NCBI GenBank assembly: GCA_017936565.1
Contig: JAGBFG010000045.1
Coordinates: 1 to 43,971, forward strand
Reading direction: 5' to 3'
DNA length: 43,971 bases
Source: Clostridia bacterium
GTDB taxonomy: Bacteria > Bacillota > Clostridia > Oscillospirales > CAG-272
Shown here: positions 7,669-16,742 of the stretch, piece after piece
Position numbering within the stretch: the stretch's first letter is position 1
Layout: the number at the start of each line of letters is the position of its first letter
The notes under the pieces: generated by a model
The model's input: the letters and a program-made list of their open reading frames with translations, nothing else
The model's database searches: none
What the model was told of the DNA's origin: nothing
Translations under genes and position numbers: made by a program

Positions 7669-7743
7669 AATATATCATATGGAAAGAACTTGCTATTCGC
7701 TTTTTCTTGAATTTCTTTCCGCCTGATTTTGAAGGAGGAAGCT

Positions 7744-8622
7744 ATGCTTAAAATTTCTAACATATCCTTTCCCGGACTCGGTATTGGAGAGTTTTCTATC
7801 AATTCCGTGGCATTTACCTTATTTGGCAAAGAGGTGGCTTGGTACGGTTTAATTATTACCTTTGGTATGATTTTAGCCGTTTTATACGTTGGTTGGCGCG
7901 CAAAGCAAAACAATATCAAATTCGATGATATCTTGGATATTGCGCTCTTAACCATTCCTGTGGGCGTGATTGGGGCAAGGCTTTACTATGTCTTGACTAC
8001 TTTAGAGAGAAATTACACCTTTGCGGACGTTTTCAAGATTTGGGAAGGGGGTCTTGCTATCTACGGCGGCATTATCGGCGGCGCTTTGGCTGTATTGATT
8101 ATGTCACATTTTAAGAAAATTTCCTTTTTCCTGCTTGCCGATATGGTTTCTCCTGCGGTTTTGCTGGCGCAAGCCATTGGAAGATGGGGCAATTTCTGCA
8201 ACGCAGAGGCATACGGATATGAAACAACGCTTCCTTGGCGCATGGGCTTGGAGCTTGGCGGCGAGTGGACGTATGTGCATCCTACCTTTTTGTACGAATC
8301 CCTGTGGAACATTGTCGGTGTGATATTGATTAACCTGTTCTATGGCTTTGTGAAGGAAAAATCCCACAAGCAATACGATGGGCAAATTTTCTTGATGATT
8401 TTCACATGGTACGGCTTTGGCAGAATGCTGATTGAAGGCTTGCGCACAGACAGTCTGTATATTTTCCAGTCCTGGCTTGGAGAGACTGTTCGCATCTCCC
8501 AGGTGCTTGGCGGGTTGATTTTTGTCGTTGGCGCGTTTTTGCTTATATATCATCATATCACCAAAACGGATATGTTCTTCAAACCCTTAAAACAAAAAGA
8601 AAATCAAAAAACGGGCGAATAA
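7744..8622 (+). CDS. lgt: Prolipoprotein diacylglyceryl transferase
   Basis: Transfers diacylglycerol from phosphatidylglycerol to the lipobox cysteine of prolipoproteins, at the cytoplasmic membrane. The ATG at 7744 with AAGGAGGA at 7732-7739 gives 292 residues, normal for the family. About seven membrane segments are visible. Signature elements are WEGGLAIYGG, the IGRWGNFCNAEAYG box with the essential Arg and Asn, HPTFLYES, and WYGFGRMLIEGLR near the end. The lipoprotein encoded at 21044 is one likely substrate. It is followed closely by folD, with a hairpin overlapping its stop codon. Confidence 0.94.
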   Translation: MLKISNISFPGLGIGEFSINSVAFTLFGKEVAWYGLIITFGMILAVLYVGWRAKQNNIKFDDILDIALLTIPVGVIGARLYYVLTTLERNYTFADVFKIWEGGLAIYGGIIGGALAVLIMSHFKKISFFLLADMVSPAVLLAQAIGRWGNFCNAEAYGYETTLPWRMGLELGGEWTYVHPTFLYESLWNIVGVILINLFYGFVKEKSHKQYDGQIFLMIFTWYGFGRMLIEGLRTDSLYIFQSWLGETVRISQVLGGLIFVVGAFLLIYHHITKTDMFFKPLKQKENQKTGE

Positions 8623-8637
8623 TCGCCCGTTTCCTTA
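8611..8637 (+). terminator. Hairpin overlapping the lgt stop codon
   Basis: ACGGGCGA (8611-8618), loop ATAA, TCGCCCGT (8623-8630), then TTTCCTT. The stem is strong but the T tract is poor, so it probably only attenuates transcription into folD; the stop codon lies in the loop. Confidence 0.5.
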
Positions 8638-8665
8638 TAAAAACGACAGCAAGAAAGGATTTATA

Positions 8666-9523
8666 ATGAGTATACTGATAGATGGCAAAGCAACCTCGCA
8701 AGCCAAAAGAGAAGCGCTTACGCAAGAAGTAGCGGCGTTTCGTGAAGAAACAGGCTGCCAGCCCGCTCTTGCCGTGGTTATGGTTGGAGATAACCCCGCA
8801 TCCGCTGTTTACGTGCGGAATAAGCATACCGCTTGCGAAAGCGTTGGTATGTATACGGAAACGCTGCATTTGCCCGAGCAAACCACCGAGCAAGAGCTGT
8901 TGGCGCTGGTCGAACAATTAAATCAAGACGCGCGCTTTCACGGCATTTTAGTGCAGCTGCCCCTGCCCAAGCATATCAACGAAACAAAGGTTTTGGACGC
9001 GATTTCTCCCGACAAGGACGTTGACGCCTTTCATCCCTACAATGTTGGTGCATTGGTAACGGGAAGAGAGCGCTTTTTACCCTGCACCCCTGCGGGTATC
9101 ATGGAGCTTTTGCGCTTTTACGGTATATCCGTAAAGGGAAAGAACTGCGTTGTCATTGGAAGAAGCAATATTGTAGGAAAGCCTATGGCGATGCTCCTTT
9201 TAGCGCAGGACGGAACGGTCAGCATTTGCCACTCCAAAACGAATAATCTCAGACAAATTACCCAACAGGCAGACATTCTGGTTGCCGCGGTGGGAAGACC
9301 TCGCTTTGTCACGGCTGATATGGTAAAAGAGGGGGCCGTTGTCATTGACGTGGGAATTAACCGATTGGATGACGGGAAGCTGTGCGGTGACGTTGATTTT
9401 GACACCGTTGCGCCCAAGGCATACGCGATCACTCCTGTGCCCGGCGGCGTTGGTCCTATGACCATCACGATGCTTCTTTACAACACATTAACCGCGGCAA
9501 AGCTTGCCGTTTCCGGTAAATAA
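8666..9523 (+). CDS. folD: Bifunctional methylenetetrahydrofolate dehydrogenase/cyclohydrolase
   Basis: Interconverts 5,10-methylene- and 10-formyl-tetrahydrofolate using NAD(P). The protein has 285 residues, the family's normal length. The catalytic pair Tyr49 and Lys53 sits in YVRNK, followed by the VQLPLPKHI signature and the dinucleotide-binding GRSNIVGKPMAMLL. The C-terminal PGGVGPMTITMLLYNT is also conserved. An AGAAAGGA site precedes the ATG. The acetyltransferase gene starts one base after its stop codon. Confidence 0.96.
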   Translation: MSILIDGKATSQAKREALTQEVAAFREETGCQPALAVVMVGDNPASAVYVRNKHTACESVGMYTETLHLPEQTTEQELLALVEQLNQDARFHGILVQLPLPKHINETKVLDAISPDKDVDAFHPYNVGALVTGRERFLPCTPAGIMELLRFYGISVKGKNCVVIGRSNIVGKPMAMLLLAQDGTVSICHSKTNNLRQITQQADILVAAVGRPRFVTADMVKEGAVVIDVGINRLDDGKLCGDVDFDTVAPKAYAITPVPGGVGPMTITMLLYNTLTAAKLAVSGK

Positions 9524-9524
9524 A

Positions 9525-10103
9525 ATGAAGCAGAAGAGCATTCAGGAGATTTTTACTCACCTTCCCACCCTTGAAAGCGAAAGGCTGCTTTTTCGCCCCA
9601 TTCTCCCCGAGGACGCGGAAGATATGTATGCGTATTCCTGCCAAGAGAACGTCACCGCCTACTTGCTTTGGGAAGCGCATCCCGATTTGCCATATACCGC
9701 TTCTTATATTCAATACCTGCAAGAGCGGTATGCGCTGGGGGATTATTATGACTGGGCTATCATTTCCAAGAAAGAAAAGAAAATGATAGGCACCGTCGGC
9801 TTTACAAATATAGACTGCGCCAATAATTGTGCGGAAATCGGGTATGTCATACACCCTGATTATTGGGGATGTGGCTATGCGACAGAGGCGGCAAAGGAAA
9901 TACTGCGGTTTGGCTTTCTGACCATGGGGCTTTCCCGTATTTCCGGGGTTTGTATGAAGGAAAACAAAGCCAGCCTTCGCGTGATGATAAAATGCGGTAT
10001 GCAATATGAAGGAACGATGCGTTCCGCCATTGTTGCCAAAGGCAGGCGCCGTGATGTTTGTGTTGCCGCTATCACAAGAGAGGATTTTGAAGAAAACAAA
10101 TAA
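9525..10103 (+). CDS. GNAT acetyltransferase, RimJ/RimL-like
   Basis: 192 residues of the GNAT fold. The opening TLESERLLFRPILPEDAEDMYAY and the acetyl-CoA loop region GYVIHPDYWGCGYATEAAKE are typical of the RimJ/RimL group, which acetylates N-terminal amines of ribosomal proteins or small molecules; the true acceptor is unknown. The ATG at 9525 lies one base after the folD stop, without a clear ribosome binding site, so it is probably expressed by translational coupling with folD. A longer frame from a TTG at 9504 is possible but less likely. Confidence 0.8.
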   Translation: MKQKSIQEIFTHLPTLESERLLFRPILPEDAEDMYAYSCQENVTAYLLWEAHPDLPYTASYIQYLQERYALGDYYDWAIISKKEKKMIGTVGFTNIDCANNCAEIGYVIHPDYWGCGYATEAAKEILRFGFLTMGLSRISGVCMKENKASLRVMIKCGMQYEGTMRSAIVAKGRRRDVCVAAITREDFEENK

Positions 10104-10136
10104 GCGACAGGGGCGGCTTCCCTGTTCGTGAAGCAC

Positions 10137-10240
10137 CGAAAAGCAACACCAACGGTTGCTTTTCGTCTTCCGTGTGTTACAATTTCACAGAAATTGTAAC
10201 ACAACCTGCAAATTTTCTGCGAAAATTTCGGCATTTTTGC
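10137..10240. repeat. Cluster of three to four hairpins between GNAT gene and spo0A
   Basis: CGAAAAGCAAC/GTTGCTTTTCG (10137-10165, 7-base loop); TGTGTTACAATTT/AAATTGTAACACA (10173-10203, 13-bp perfect stem, 5-base loop); AAATTTTC/GAAAATTT (10210-10228, loop TGC); then a short GGCA/TGCC pair at about 10230-10242. None is followed by a T run. The make-up recalls the hairpin strings at 1-322 and 16870-17035. Confidence 0.75.
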
Positions 10241-10260
10241 CTTTGGTGGCACAAATTACC

Positions 10261-10296
10261 GAGGGGCTGAGTCATTGACTCAGCCCCTCTTTTTTA
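10261..10296 (+). terminator. Strong terminator after the folD-GNAT operon
   Basis: GAGGGGCTGAGTCA (10261-10274) and TGACTCAGCCCCTC (10276-10289) form a near-perfect 14-bp stem followed by a T run that reaches into the spo0A stop codon. Downstream of minus-strand spo0A the same stem forms but lacks a U tail. Confidence 0.85.
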
Positions 10297-11076
10297 GTTG
10301 ATTTTGTATTTTAAGCGCAGATTGTCCGCAATCATCGCGATAAATTCACTGTTTGTGGGCTTTCCGCGGTTGTTTTGAATGGTATATCCAAAATATGCGT
10401 TCAAGGTGTCGATATCCCCTCTGTCCCAAGCCACCTCAATGGCGTGACGTATCGCTCTTTCAACACGCGAGGTCGTTGTGGCATATTTTTTCGCCACAGA
10501 GGGATAGAGAATTTTTGTCACGGAATTGATGATGTCATTGTCCTCAATGGTCATCAAGATGGCGGTGCGCAGATATTGATAACCCTTTATGTGAGCAGGC
10601 ACGCCTATTTGGTGAATAATTTTGGTTACCTGTGATTCTAAATCCATAGGCAGTGCGCTGTTGCTTTCTGTGGCATCGTCGCTTTTTCTATGTGTGGAAA
10701 GGGAAGAGATATGGGAAAGAAGGCTTTTGCGGTCAATGGGCTTTATCAGACATAAATCAGCGCCAGCCCCCGTTGCTTCAATAAACATACTGTTATTTTG
10801 TACCATAGAGGTCAATATCAGAACAGGGCGCAAATCAGGAGAGAAGCGTATTGCCTTTGTTCTGCGGATAACTCCAATGCCGTCAATGCCCGAGAGCCAG
10901 CTGTCAATGATAACAACGTCAGGGTGCGTTTGCTCAATTTTACGCAATGCTTCCTCTCCGTTTGCCGCCTCGTCAATGCTGCGATGTCCACCTGCGAGCA
11001 GTCCCTCTCGCAGAGCACGTCTTTGCTCAGCAGATTCATCTGCGATAAGAATTTTAAGTTTCAGTGAATGTTCCAT
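10294..11076 (-). CDS. spo0A: Sporulation master regulator Spo0A
   Basis: Phosphorylation-activated response regulator that commits the cell to sporulation. The ATG at 11076 follows an AAGGAG site and gives 260 residues, against 267 in B. subtilis. The receiver domain (1-125) keeps the acidic pair Asp13/Glu14, the phospho-acceptor Asp58, the LTS switch and Lys112. The C-terminal DNA-binding domain is nearly canonical: [39 protein letters not shown]. The gene is monocistronic with a near-consensus promoter. Upstream Spo0A-box-like repeats suggest autoregulation. Confidence 0.97.
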   Translation of the reverse strand: MEHSLKLKILIADESAEQRRALREGLLAGGHRSIDEAANGEEALRKIEQTHPDVVIIDSWLSGIDGIGVIRRTKAIRFSPDLRPVLILTSMVQNNSMFIEATGAGADLCLIKPIDRKSLLSHISSLSTHRKSDDATESNSALPMDLESQVTKIIHQIGVPAHIKGYQYLRTAILMTIEDNDIINSVTKILYPSVAKKYATTTSRVERAIRHAIEVAWDRGDIDTLNAYFGYTIQNNRGKPTNSEFIAMIADNLRLKYKIN

Positions 11077-11117
11077 TTTCAAACTCCTTTTTATTGGTAA
11101 TATTTGGTATTTTCTGT

Positions 11118-11146
11118 ATTTTAACATAATTGGCAGAAAATGTCAA
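11118..11146 (-). promoter_or_regulatory. sigma-A promoter for spo0A
   Basis: Minus strand TTGACA (11146-11141), 17-base spacer, TAAAAT (11123-11118) with extended -10 TGT. Perfect -35 box. Confidence 0.8.
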
Positions 11147-11148
11147 TC

Positions 11149-11199
11149 TTTTTGACAAAGAAAATTACCAAAATTTGTCATTATTTTTTGACAAAAAGA
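11149..11199. promoter_or_regulatory. Spo0A-box-like repeats upstream of spo0A
   Basis: Three copies of a TTTGTCAAAAA-like motif: minus strand at 11160-11149, plus strand TTTGTCA at 11174-11180, minus strand at 11197-11184. The B. subtilis 0A box is TGTCGAA; these differ by one base in the core. The second and third form an inverted repeat (TTTGTCA, 8 bases, TGACAAA). They lie immediately upstream of the -35 box. Binding is an inference. Confidence 0.45.
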
Positions 11200-11293
11200 C
11201 ACAATTTTTGTATTGTCTTGTTATGAAACGCAAAAAGAAAGGTAAAAAAGAAAGAAAATAGACAAAGAAAACGAGTTTTGTAAGAGAAAAAAG

Positions 11294-11328
11294 AAAAAGC
11301 AAGCTCCGCAAAAGGAAGCTCGCTTTTT
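11294..11328 (-). terminator. Terminator after the ABC exporter operon
   Basis: AAAAAGC-AAGCT pairs with AGCT-GCTTTTT (two mismatches); read on the minus strand it is followed by a long U-rich stretch (CTTTTTCTTTTTTCTC), placing it downstream of the ATPase gene ending at 11367. Confidence 0.65.
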
Positions 11329-11366
11329 ACGTGTGGAACGGGAAAGCCTTTTCTTGTAAAAAAGGA

Positions 11367-12059
11367 TTATGAGGGATGCTTTACCTGCGCCAAAAAGCCG
11401 TTTTCCATATAAAAAACACGGTCTGCCTTTTGCGCAATGGAGTCGTCATGGGTAACCATAATGAGCGTTTGTTGCAGCTCCTTTTGCATTTTGATGAGAA
11501 GAGCTAAGACCTCATCGGCGCTTGCGCGGTCAAGGCTTCCTGTCGGCTCATCGGCAAAGAGAATTTGCGGGCGGTTCATTAAGGCGCGCGCTATCGCTAC
11601 ACGCTGCTGCTGTCCACCGGATAATTCAGAGGGCAGATGGTTTAATCTGTCTTTGATTTTTAAAATGTCCACTAGCTTAGCAAAGGAATGCTCATAGCTG
11701 ACGGGTGCCTTATTCATCATCAGCGCGGGAATTTCAATGTTTTCCTTGGCGGTTAATTGGGGAATGAGGTTATGCTTTTGAAAGATCATACCGATATACT
11801 GACCGCGGAAAAGGGCAAGCTCATCGGGGGAAAGACGGGTGATGTCCTTTCCAAGAATTTGTATGCTGCCTGAATTGGGGCGCATAAGACCCGCGCAAAG
11901 CTGTAAAAAGGTAGATTTACCGGAGCCTGACGTGCCCGTAATGGCGACAAATTCACCCCTGTATACCGAAAAATTGGCGCGATTTACCGCGGTAATGATA
12001 GAATCGGACTGTCTGTATTGCTTGATTAAATCCGTAACCTGTAAAATTGGCGTTTCCAT
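11367..12059 (-). CDS. ABC transporter ATP-binding protein (MacB/LolD type)
   Basis: 230 residues from the ATG at 12059 (AGGAG 9 bases before). Walker A GTSGSGKST, signature LSGGQQQRVAIARAL, Walker B ILFADEPTGSLD and the switch histidine in MVTHD are all present, so it should hydrolyse ATP. Sequence and pairing with an FtsX-type permease place it in the MacB/LolD/Bce class, which drives export of peptides or lipoproteins, antibiotic-peptide resistance or signalling rather than import. It lies 66 bases downstream of its permease in one operon. No two-component system of the BceRS type is adjacent, so the substrate is open. Confidence 0.9.
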   Translation of the reverse strand: METPILQVTDLIKQYRQSDSIITAVNRANFSVYRGEFVAITGTSGSGKSTFLQLCAGLMRPNSGSIQILGKDITRLSPDELALFRGQYIGMIFQKHNLIPQLTAKENIEIPALMMNKAPVSYEHSFAKLVDILKIKDRLNHLPSELSGGQQQRVAIARALMNRPQILFADEPTGSLDRASADEVLALLIKMQKELQQTLIMVTHDDSIAQKADRVFYMENGFLAQVKHPS

Positions 12060-12125
12060 AATAAACTCCTGCTTATTGTGTGATAGGAAAATGCTTGATT
12101 GGTACAAAAACGGCGGCTCTTATTC

Positions 12126-14423
12126 TTACATCTGAAATACGCGCAGTGATTTTTTGAAGTAGTAATAGGGAACAAAGGCGGAAATGCACACGCAGAATAG
12201 AAGAGCGAAAAGGACAGCGCCGTATACCCACGGGGAAAGCGTCACGCTGTTGGCGAGTGCCGAGGAAACATGAAATACATTCGGCAAGACGGTATTGAAG
12301 CCGTAAGAGAAAAGAGATGCCGCTATAAAGCACAAAAGAAAGGTGACAACGCAAATAGGGAGCATACAAAGGGCAGAGGAAAGACAAAGCCCTATCATCT
12401 TTTTAGGGGGAAGAGATAAGGAATAAAGCATGGCAAATTCGGGCCTTCTTCTTTGGTATAGAACGCTTTGTGCGTAAAACCAAACCAAAGGTAAAAAGAT
12501 GAATATCAAAACAGACAAGGTTTGTATAAACTGAGAATAGCAAAAGGCTTCTTCTGTTTTCGCATAGAAGGACTCGCCCGTAACCGAAACGGTTGCCTTG
12601 CCAAGCAAGGCGCAAATGCGGGAAAGCTCATCAAAAGCCATATTATAATTTTCGGCAGAATACGAATCCAGCGAAACAGAAATCGAAGTGGCGTTTGCCT
12701 TTTCTCCTGTCAGGGCTTCATATGTTTGGGGAGAGAGGATGAGAGGAATGCCGTTTTTTCCACTGGGATAGTCGTCAATCACTCCCACAACCGTCAGGGT
12801 AATATATGTATAATCCACTCTTTCATAGAGCTCTTCCCAATGACCAAGCCCCGTTTCGTTGTCGGTGGGGTATATGTTGTCAAGAACAATGATATTTCCT
12901 TTTTCGTCATACTGCGCAACAGCGATTTGAACGGTATCGCCCACAGAAAAGGAGAAGCTCTCCTGGTTGCGGTAAGAGGAACCGATGATAACGCCGTTTT
13001 CTACCGAAAATATTTCCTCTGTATTGCCGCTTATAGCATACAAGCTCTCATAATAAGCGAGCGTGTCCTTTTGGGCGGCAATGAAGCGAGCGTCTGCTGT
13101 CAGGCAAAGCCCTTTATCCTTGTCCTGCAAGAAGCCGACGTTATGCGAAACCAAATTTTCGTCTATGACGAGCAGAGAGTCGTATTTGCTCAGCATTGAC
13201 TCAGGATAAAGGCGATGGGAAAGCTTCGTTCCCTTGGCGTTTGCTACTGCTTCATACTGTTCATCTGAAATGTTTTCGGTATCGCGGAAACGGACAGTAA
13301 AGTCTGAAAGGGTTTTTAGCTCTGTTTGCTTGTTATACTCGTAGACCTCTGACAGATACATTCCCGAAACAAACAAAATACAAATAAGGGCTGTCATTAG
13401 GGCGGTCATAAGGTGGTACTTGCGAAAGCGGAATAGGGAAAGCACCTCATAGCCAAACGGGAATTTTCGTTTGGCTATGGAAGAAGAGCGGCGCGGGGAA
13501 GCGACTAAGTCATTCGCGTCGGGCGCAAGAGTCAGCGCGGCAGGCTCCTTCAAGGAAAGAAATTTGATAGGTGAATAGACCGCCAAAAACAGAACGGGAA
13601 GAACGGCGAAGAGGCACAAAAGCAAATAATTGATAGAAACGATGGGAAAAGTGAAGGCAGAACCGCCAGCCGCATAATATCGGCTGCAAAGCAGAGCCGC
13701 TAAGTAATAGGTGGGAAGAAGCGAAAACAGAGATAAGAGAAACAACTGCATTACGGCGTTTTGCCGTAAGCGCTTGCTGTTTGCGCCGCAGGTTGCGTAA
13801 ATACCGAAGGCGAAGGTTTGATTGCTCAGGTATTGACGGTACAGCGCAAAGAGGAACACGAAGCCTAAAAGGTCGGTCAAAAGCAGAAGAAGGTTTCGCT
13901 TGGTATATTGCGCGGAAATATCCTCTTCCAAATAATAAAGGGGAGAAAAGAAGAGCGAAACGTGGTCGGATGGCTCTTCCTCCGTTCCTAAAATATCGCC
14001 GTAGCTTACTCGCATCGCGCGGAAATTCGCTTCTATGGAATCATCCTTGAAGAGAGAAAAAATGCCGTAATCCTTGTTTCCCGTTTTTATCTTGATCGTC
14101 ATATCGTAGGAATCGTCATAATAGACGCTTGTATGCTTTGTAACGGTCAAGGGGGAATAGTGAAAATCGTTCAGGAAAACATCGCGTCTGTTTTCTCTTA
14201 AAATCAGCATTTCGCTTTCACTTAAACCCGTTATTAAAATGTGATATGGGTAGGCTTCCTCTGTCTTTTGCGTTTGCGTTGTGATATTATTGTGGAAAGA
14301 AAGAACGACGGTGAAAAAAATGCACTGGATCAAAGCAATCGCCAAAAGCAAAAAGAGAAATTCACCAAAGGATTTCTTGATTTTGTGAAAAGCGGTCAGA
14401 AAGCCCTTTTTCAAATTTTCCAT
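12126..14423 (-). CDS. FtsX-like ABC transporter permease
   Basis: 765 residues from the ATG at 14423 (GGAG site before it). Eight or so hydrophobic segments: one near the N-terminus, three to four between about residues 170 and 310, one near 350, and three at the C-terminus. A large extracellular domain (about 380-620) sits before the last three helices. This layout fits the FtsX/MacB permease superfamily and works with the ATPase gene downstream as an exporter or mechanotransmitter. It is much longer than a simple MacB half but similar to Bce-type permeases. Substrate unknown. Confidence 0.82.
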   Translation of the reverse strand: MENLKKGFLTAFHKIKKSFGEFLFLLLAIALIQCIFFTVVLSFHNNITTQTQKTEEAYPYHILITGLSESEMLILRENRRDVFLNDFHYSPLTVTKHTSVYYDDSYDMTIKIKTGNKDYGIFSLFKDDSIEANFRAMRVSYGDILGTEEEPSDHVSLFFSPLYYLEEDISAQYTKRNLLLLLTDLLGFVFLFALYRQYLSNQTFAFGIYATCGANSKRLRQNAVMQLFLLSLFSLLPTYYLAALLCSRYYAAGGSAFTFPIVSINYLLLCLFAVLPVLFLAVYSPIKFLSLKEPAALTLAPDANDLVASPRRSSSIAKRKFPFGYEVLSLFRFRKYHLMTALMTALICILFVSGMYLSEVYEYNKQTELKTLSDFTVRFRDTENISDEQYEAVANAKGTKLSHRLYPESMLSKYDSLLVIDENLVSHNVGFLQDKDKGLCLTADARFIAAQKDTLAYYESLYAISGNTEEIFSVENGVIIGSSYRNQESFSFSVGDTVQIAVAQYDEKGNIIVLDNIYPTDNETGLGHWEELYERVDYTYITLTVVGVIDDYPSGKNGIPLILSPQTYEALTGEKANATSISVSLDSYSAENYNMAFDELSRICALLGKATVSVTGESFYAKTEEAFCYSQFIQTLSVLIFIFLPLVWFYAQSVLYQRRRPEFAMLYSLSLPPKKMIGLCLSSALCMLPICVVTFLLCFIAASLFSYGFNTVLPNVFHVSSALANSVTLSPWVYGAVLFALLFCVCISAFVPYYYFKKSLRVFQM

Positions 14424-14452
14424 AGATTTCTCCAAAATTTTGCATTTTTTAC

Positions 14453-14458
14453 AGTATA
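14453..14458 (-). promoter_or_regulatory. Extended -10 promoter for the ABC exporter
   Basis: Minus strand TGT-TATACT, -10 box at 14458-14453, 30 bases before the start; no good -35 box is visible, as allowed for extended -10 promoters. Confidence 0.45.
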
Positions 14459-14578
14459 ACAAATGTTTTTGAATATAGTATGAACGCAAAAAAATGAAGA
14501 AAAATATCTTTGTAAGCAGGCGCGCGGCGCAAATGAATATGAATGAAATGTTAAATATGCAATTTTAAGAAAGAAATA

Positions 14579-14606
14579 TTGCAAAAAAAGAAAAATATGT
14601 TATAAT
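14579..14606 (+). promoter_or_regulatory. sigma-A promoter for pckG
   Basis: TTGCAA at 14579-14584, 16-base spacer, TATAAT at 14601-14606 with extended -10 TGT. Confidence 0.7.
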
Positions 14607-14690
14607 TTACCAAAGCGTTGTGGGAAATTTTGATTGTTTCTTATATCGCTTGAAAACGGGTAAAATTTTATGAAATATAAGGAGAATACC

Positions 14691-16475
14691 ATGAAGGAAA
14701 TCACCAAAATTCCGTACATTGACGAATGGATTCAAGAAATGGCGGCTATGACGCAGCCTGACAGAATCGTTTTGATTGATGGTACCGAAGCGCAAGCAGA
14801 GGATTTGCGCGCACAGGCAGTTTCCACGGGAGAGCTGACAAAGCTGAACCAGGATTTATTGCCCGGCTGTTATTTGCACAGAACGGCTATCAACGACGTT
14901 GCCCGTGTAGAAGGTCGTACCTTTATTTGTACCTCTAAAAAAGAGGATGCCGGCAATATCAACAACTGGATGGCGCCCGCAGAGTGCTATGCTAAGCTTT
15001 CCAAGCTGTATACAGGCTCTATGAAGGGAAGAACAATGTATGTTATTCCTTATTCTATGGGTCAGGTTGGGTCTGACTTTGCCAAATACGGCATCGAATT
15101 GACCGACTCTATTTACGTTGTGCTTAATATGCTCATTATGACCCGCGTCGGTCTTCACGTGCTTGACGCTATGGGCGACGGTAAGGGCTTTATCAAGGGC
15201 TTGCACGCGCGCGCTGACATCGATGAGGAAAACCGTTATATCTGCCATTTCCCCGAGGATAACACCATTTGGTCTGTTAACTCCGGTTACGGCGGAAACG
15301 TGCTTTTGGGTAAGAAGTGCTTTGCCTTGCGCATTGCTTCCTACCTTGGCAAAAAGGAAGGCTGGATGGCAGAGCATATGCTCATTCTCGGCATCGAATA
15401 TCCTGATGGCGAAATTCGCTATATCAGCGCCGCTTTCCCCTCTGCTTGCGGAAAAACCAACCTTGCTATGTTGATTCCGCCTGAGGTATACAAAAAAGCG
15501 GGCTACAAGGTATGGTGCGTGGGTGACGATATTGCTTGGCTCCGTGTTGGCAAAGACGGGCGTCTTTGGGCTATCAACCCCGAAAACGGCTTCTTCGGCG
15601 TTGCCCCCGGAACCAACGAGCATTCCAACCCCAACGCCCTGCACACCACCACAAAGAACACGATTTTTACCAACGTGGCTTTGGATTTGGACACCAATAC
15701 TGTTTGGTGGGAAGGGCTTAACAATGACCTTCCTCATAACTGCATTGACTGGAAGGGCAATGTTTGGGATTACACTAAGTTTGACAAGAAGGATAAGTCT
15801 ACCTGCGCCGCTCATCCCAACTCCCGCTTTACCGCGATGGCTGTGAACTGCCCCTGCTTGTCCTCTGAATTTGACAATCCTGCCGGCGTTCCCATTTCCG
15901 CTATCGTATTTGGTGGAAGACGCGCTAAGACCGCTCCCTTGGTATACCAGTCCTTTGACTGGCAGCACGGTACCTTCGTTGGCTCTATTATGGCTTCCGA
16001 AACCACCGCCGCCGCTGCGGGCGCTGTTGGTGTTGTTCGCCGTGACCCGATGGCTATGCGTCCCTTTGTTGGCTATGATATGGGCGACTATTGGGCACAT
16101 TGGCTTGATATGGGCAAAAAGATCCCCAACGCTCCTAAAATCTTCCACGTAAACTGGTTTAGAACCGATGATGAAGGGCACTTTATCTGGCCCGGATTTG
16201 GCGACAATATGCGTGTTCTGCTTTGGATTCTGGCGCGTTGCGAAGGAAAGGTTGAAGCCAAAGAGACGGCTATCGGATATATTCCTTATGCCGATGATAT
16301 CAACATTGAAGGACTTGACATTGATAAGGCTGTTTTGGAAGAGCTTCTCACGGTTGACGTTGCGTCTTGGAAAACAGATATCGAGAACATCAAGGAATTC
16401 TATGCCCAGGTCGGAGAGAGAGTTCCTGCCGAGCTTTACACACAGTTGAAGGCTTTGGAAGAACGCCTCGGCTAA
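14691..16475 (+). CDS. pckG: Phosphoenolpyruvate carboxykinase (GTP)
   Basis: Interconverts oxaloacetate and PEP using GDP/GTP; in anaerobes it often runs in the carboxylating direction during fermentation. The ATG at 14691 with AAGGAGA at 14679-14685 is preferred over the ATG at 14670; it gives 594 residues, normal for the GTP class. The P-loop kinase motif SACGKTN is at 251-257, with the metal-binding VGDDIAWLR following and the GTP-class PFVGYDMGDYWAHWL segment near the end. Codon use looks that of a highly expressed gene, with many GCT/GGC/AAG codons. The gene is monocistronic between a promoter and a strong terminator. Confidence 0.96.
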   Translation: MKEITKIPYIDEWIQEMAAMTQPDRIVLIDGTEAQAEDLRAQAVSTGELTKLNQDLLPGCYLHRTAINDVARVEGRTFICTSKKEDAGNINNWMAPAECYAKLSKLYTGSMKGRTMYVIPYSMGQVGSDFAKYGIELTDSIYVVLNMLIMTRVGLHVLDAMGDGKGFIKGLHARADIDEENRYICHFPEDNTIWSVNSGYGGNVLLGKKCFALRIASYLGKKEGWMAEHMLILGIEYPDGEIRYISAAFPSACGKTNLAMLIPPEVYKKAGYKVWCVGDDIAWLRVGKDGRLWAINPENGFFGVAPGTNEHSNPNALHTTTKNTIFTNVALDLDTNTVWWEGLNNDLPHNCIDWKGNVWDYTKFDKKDKSTCAAHPNSRFTAMAVNCPCLSSEFDNPAGVPISAIVFGGRRAKTAPLVYQSFDWQHGTFVGSIMASETTAAAAGAVGVVRRDPMAMRPFVGYDMGDYWAHWLDMGKKIPNAPKIFHVNWFRTDDEGHFIWPGFGDNMRVLLWILARCEGKVEAKETAIGYIPYADDINIEGLDIDKAVLEELLTVDVASWKTDIENIKEFYAQVGERVPAELYTQLKALEERLG

Positions 16476-16485
16476 TATAAGCAAA

Positions 16486-16530
16486 AAAGAGAGAGCGAAG
16501 CGGTTTTATGCCGAATTTCGCTCTCTTTTT
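16486..16530 (+). terminator. Intrinsic terminator after pckG
   Basis: AAAAAGAGAGAGCGAA pairs with TTTCGCTCTCTTTTT across a 15-20 base loop; the T run is in and after the 3' arm. Confidence 0.8.
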
Positions 16531-16613
16531 CATTCTCTGTGTTTTATGAGCATCAAACAGGAAAAAAAGCAAAAAATATAGCGAAAAATATGTGATTTTT
16601 TTAATTTTTCCTC

Positions 16614-16642
16614 TTGACAAATCCAAATCTCTGTGGTATACT
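16614..16642 (+). promoter_or_regulatory. tRNA operon promoter
   Basis: TTGACA at 16614-16619, 17-base spacer, TATACT at 16637-16642, extended -10 TGG; tRNA-Gly begins 18 bases later. Confidence 0.85.
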
Positions 16643-16660
16643 ATTGAGGCGTTCGGTGAT

Positions 16661-16734
<74 letters not shown>

Positions 16735-16742
16735 AATGCGAT

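Noticed and set aside
10622..11155. 177-codon plus-strand frame over spo0A
   Set aside because: Antisense of spo0A, running into its promoter; no start signals.
14856..16484. Long open frame (542 codons) on the minus strand across pckG
   Set aside because: It is the antisense shadow of the highly biased pckG codons; no ribosome binding site, no family resemblance.
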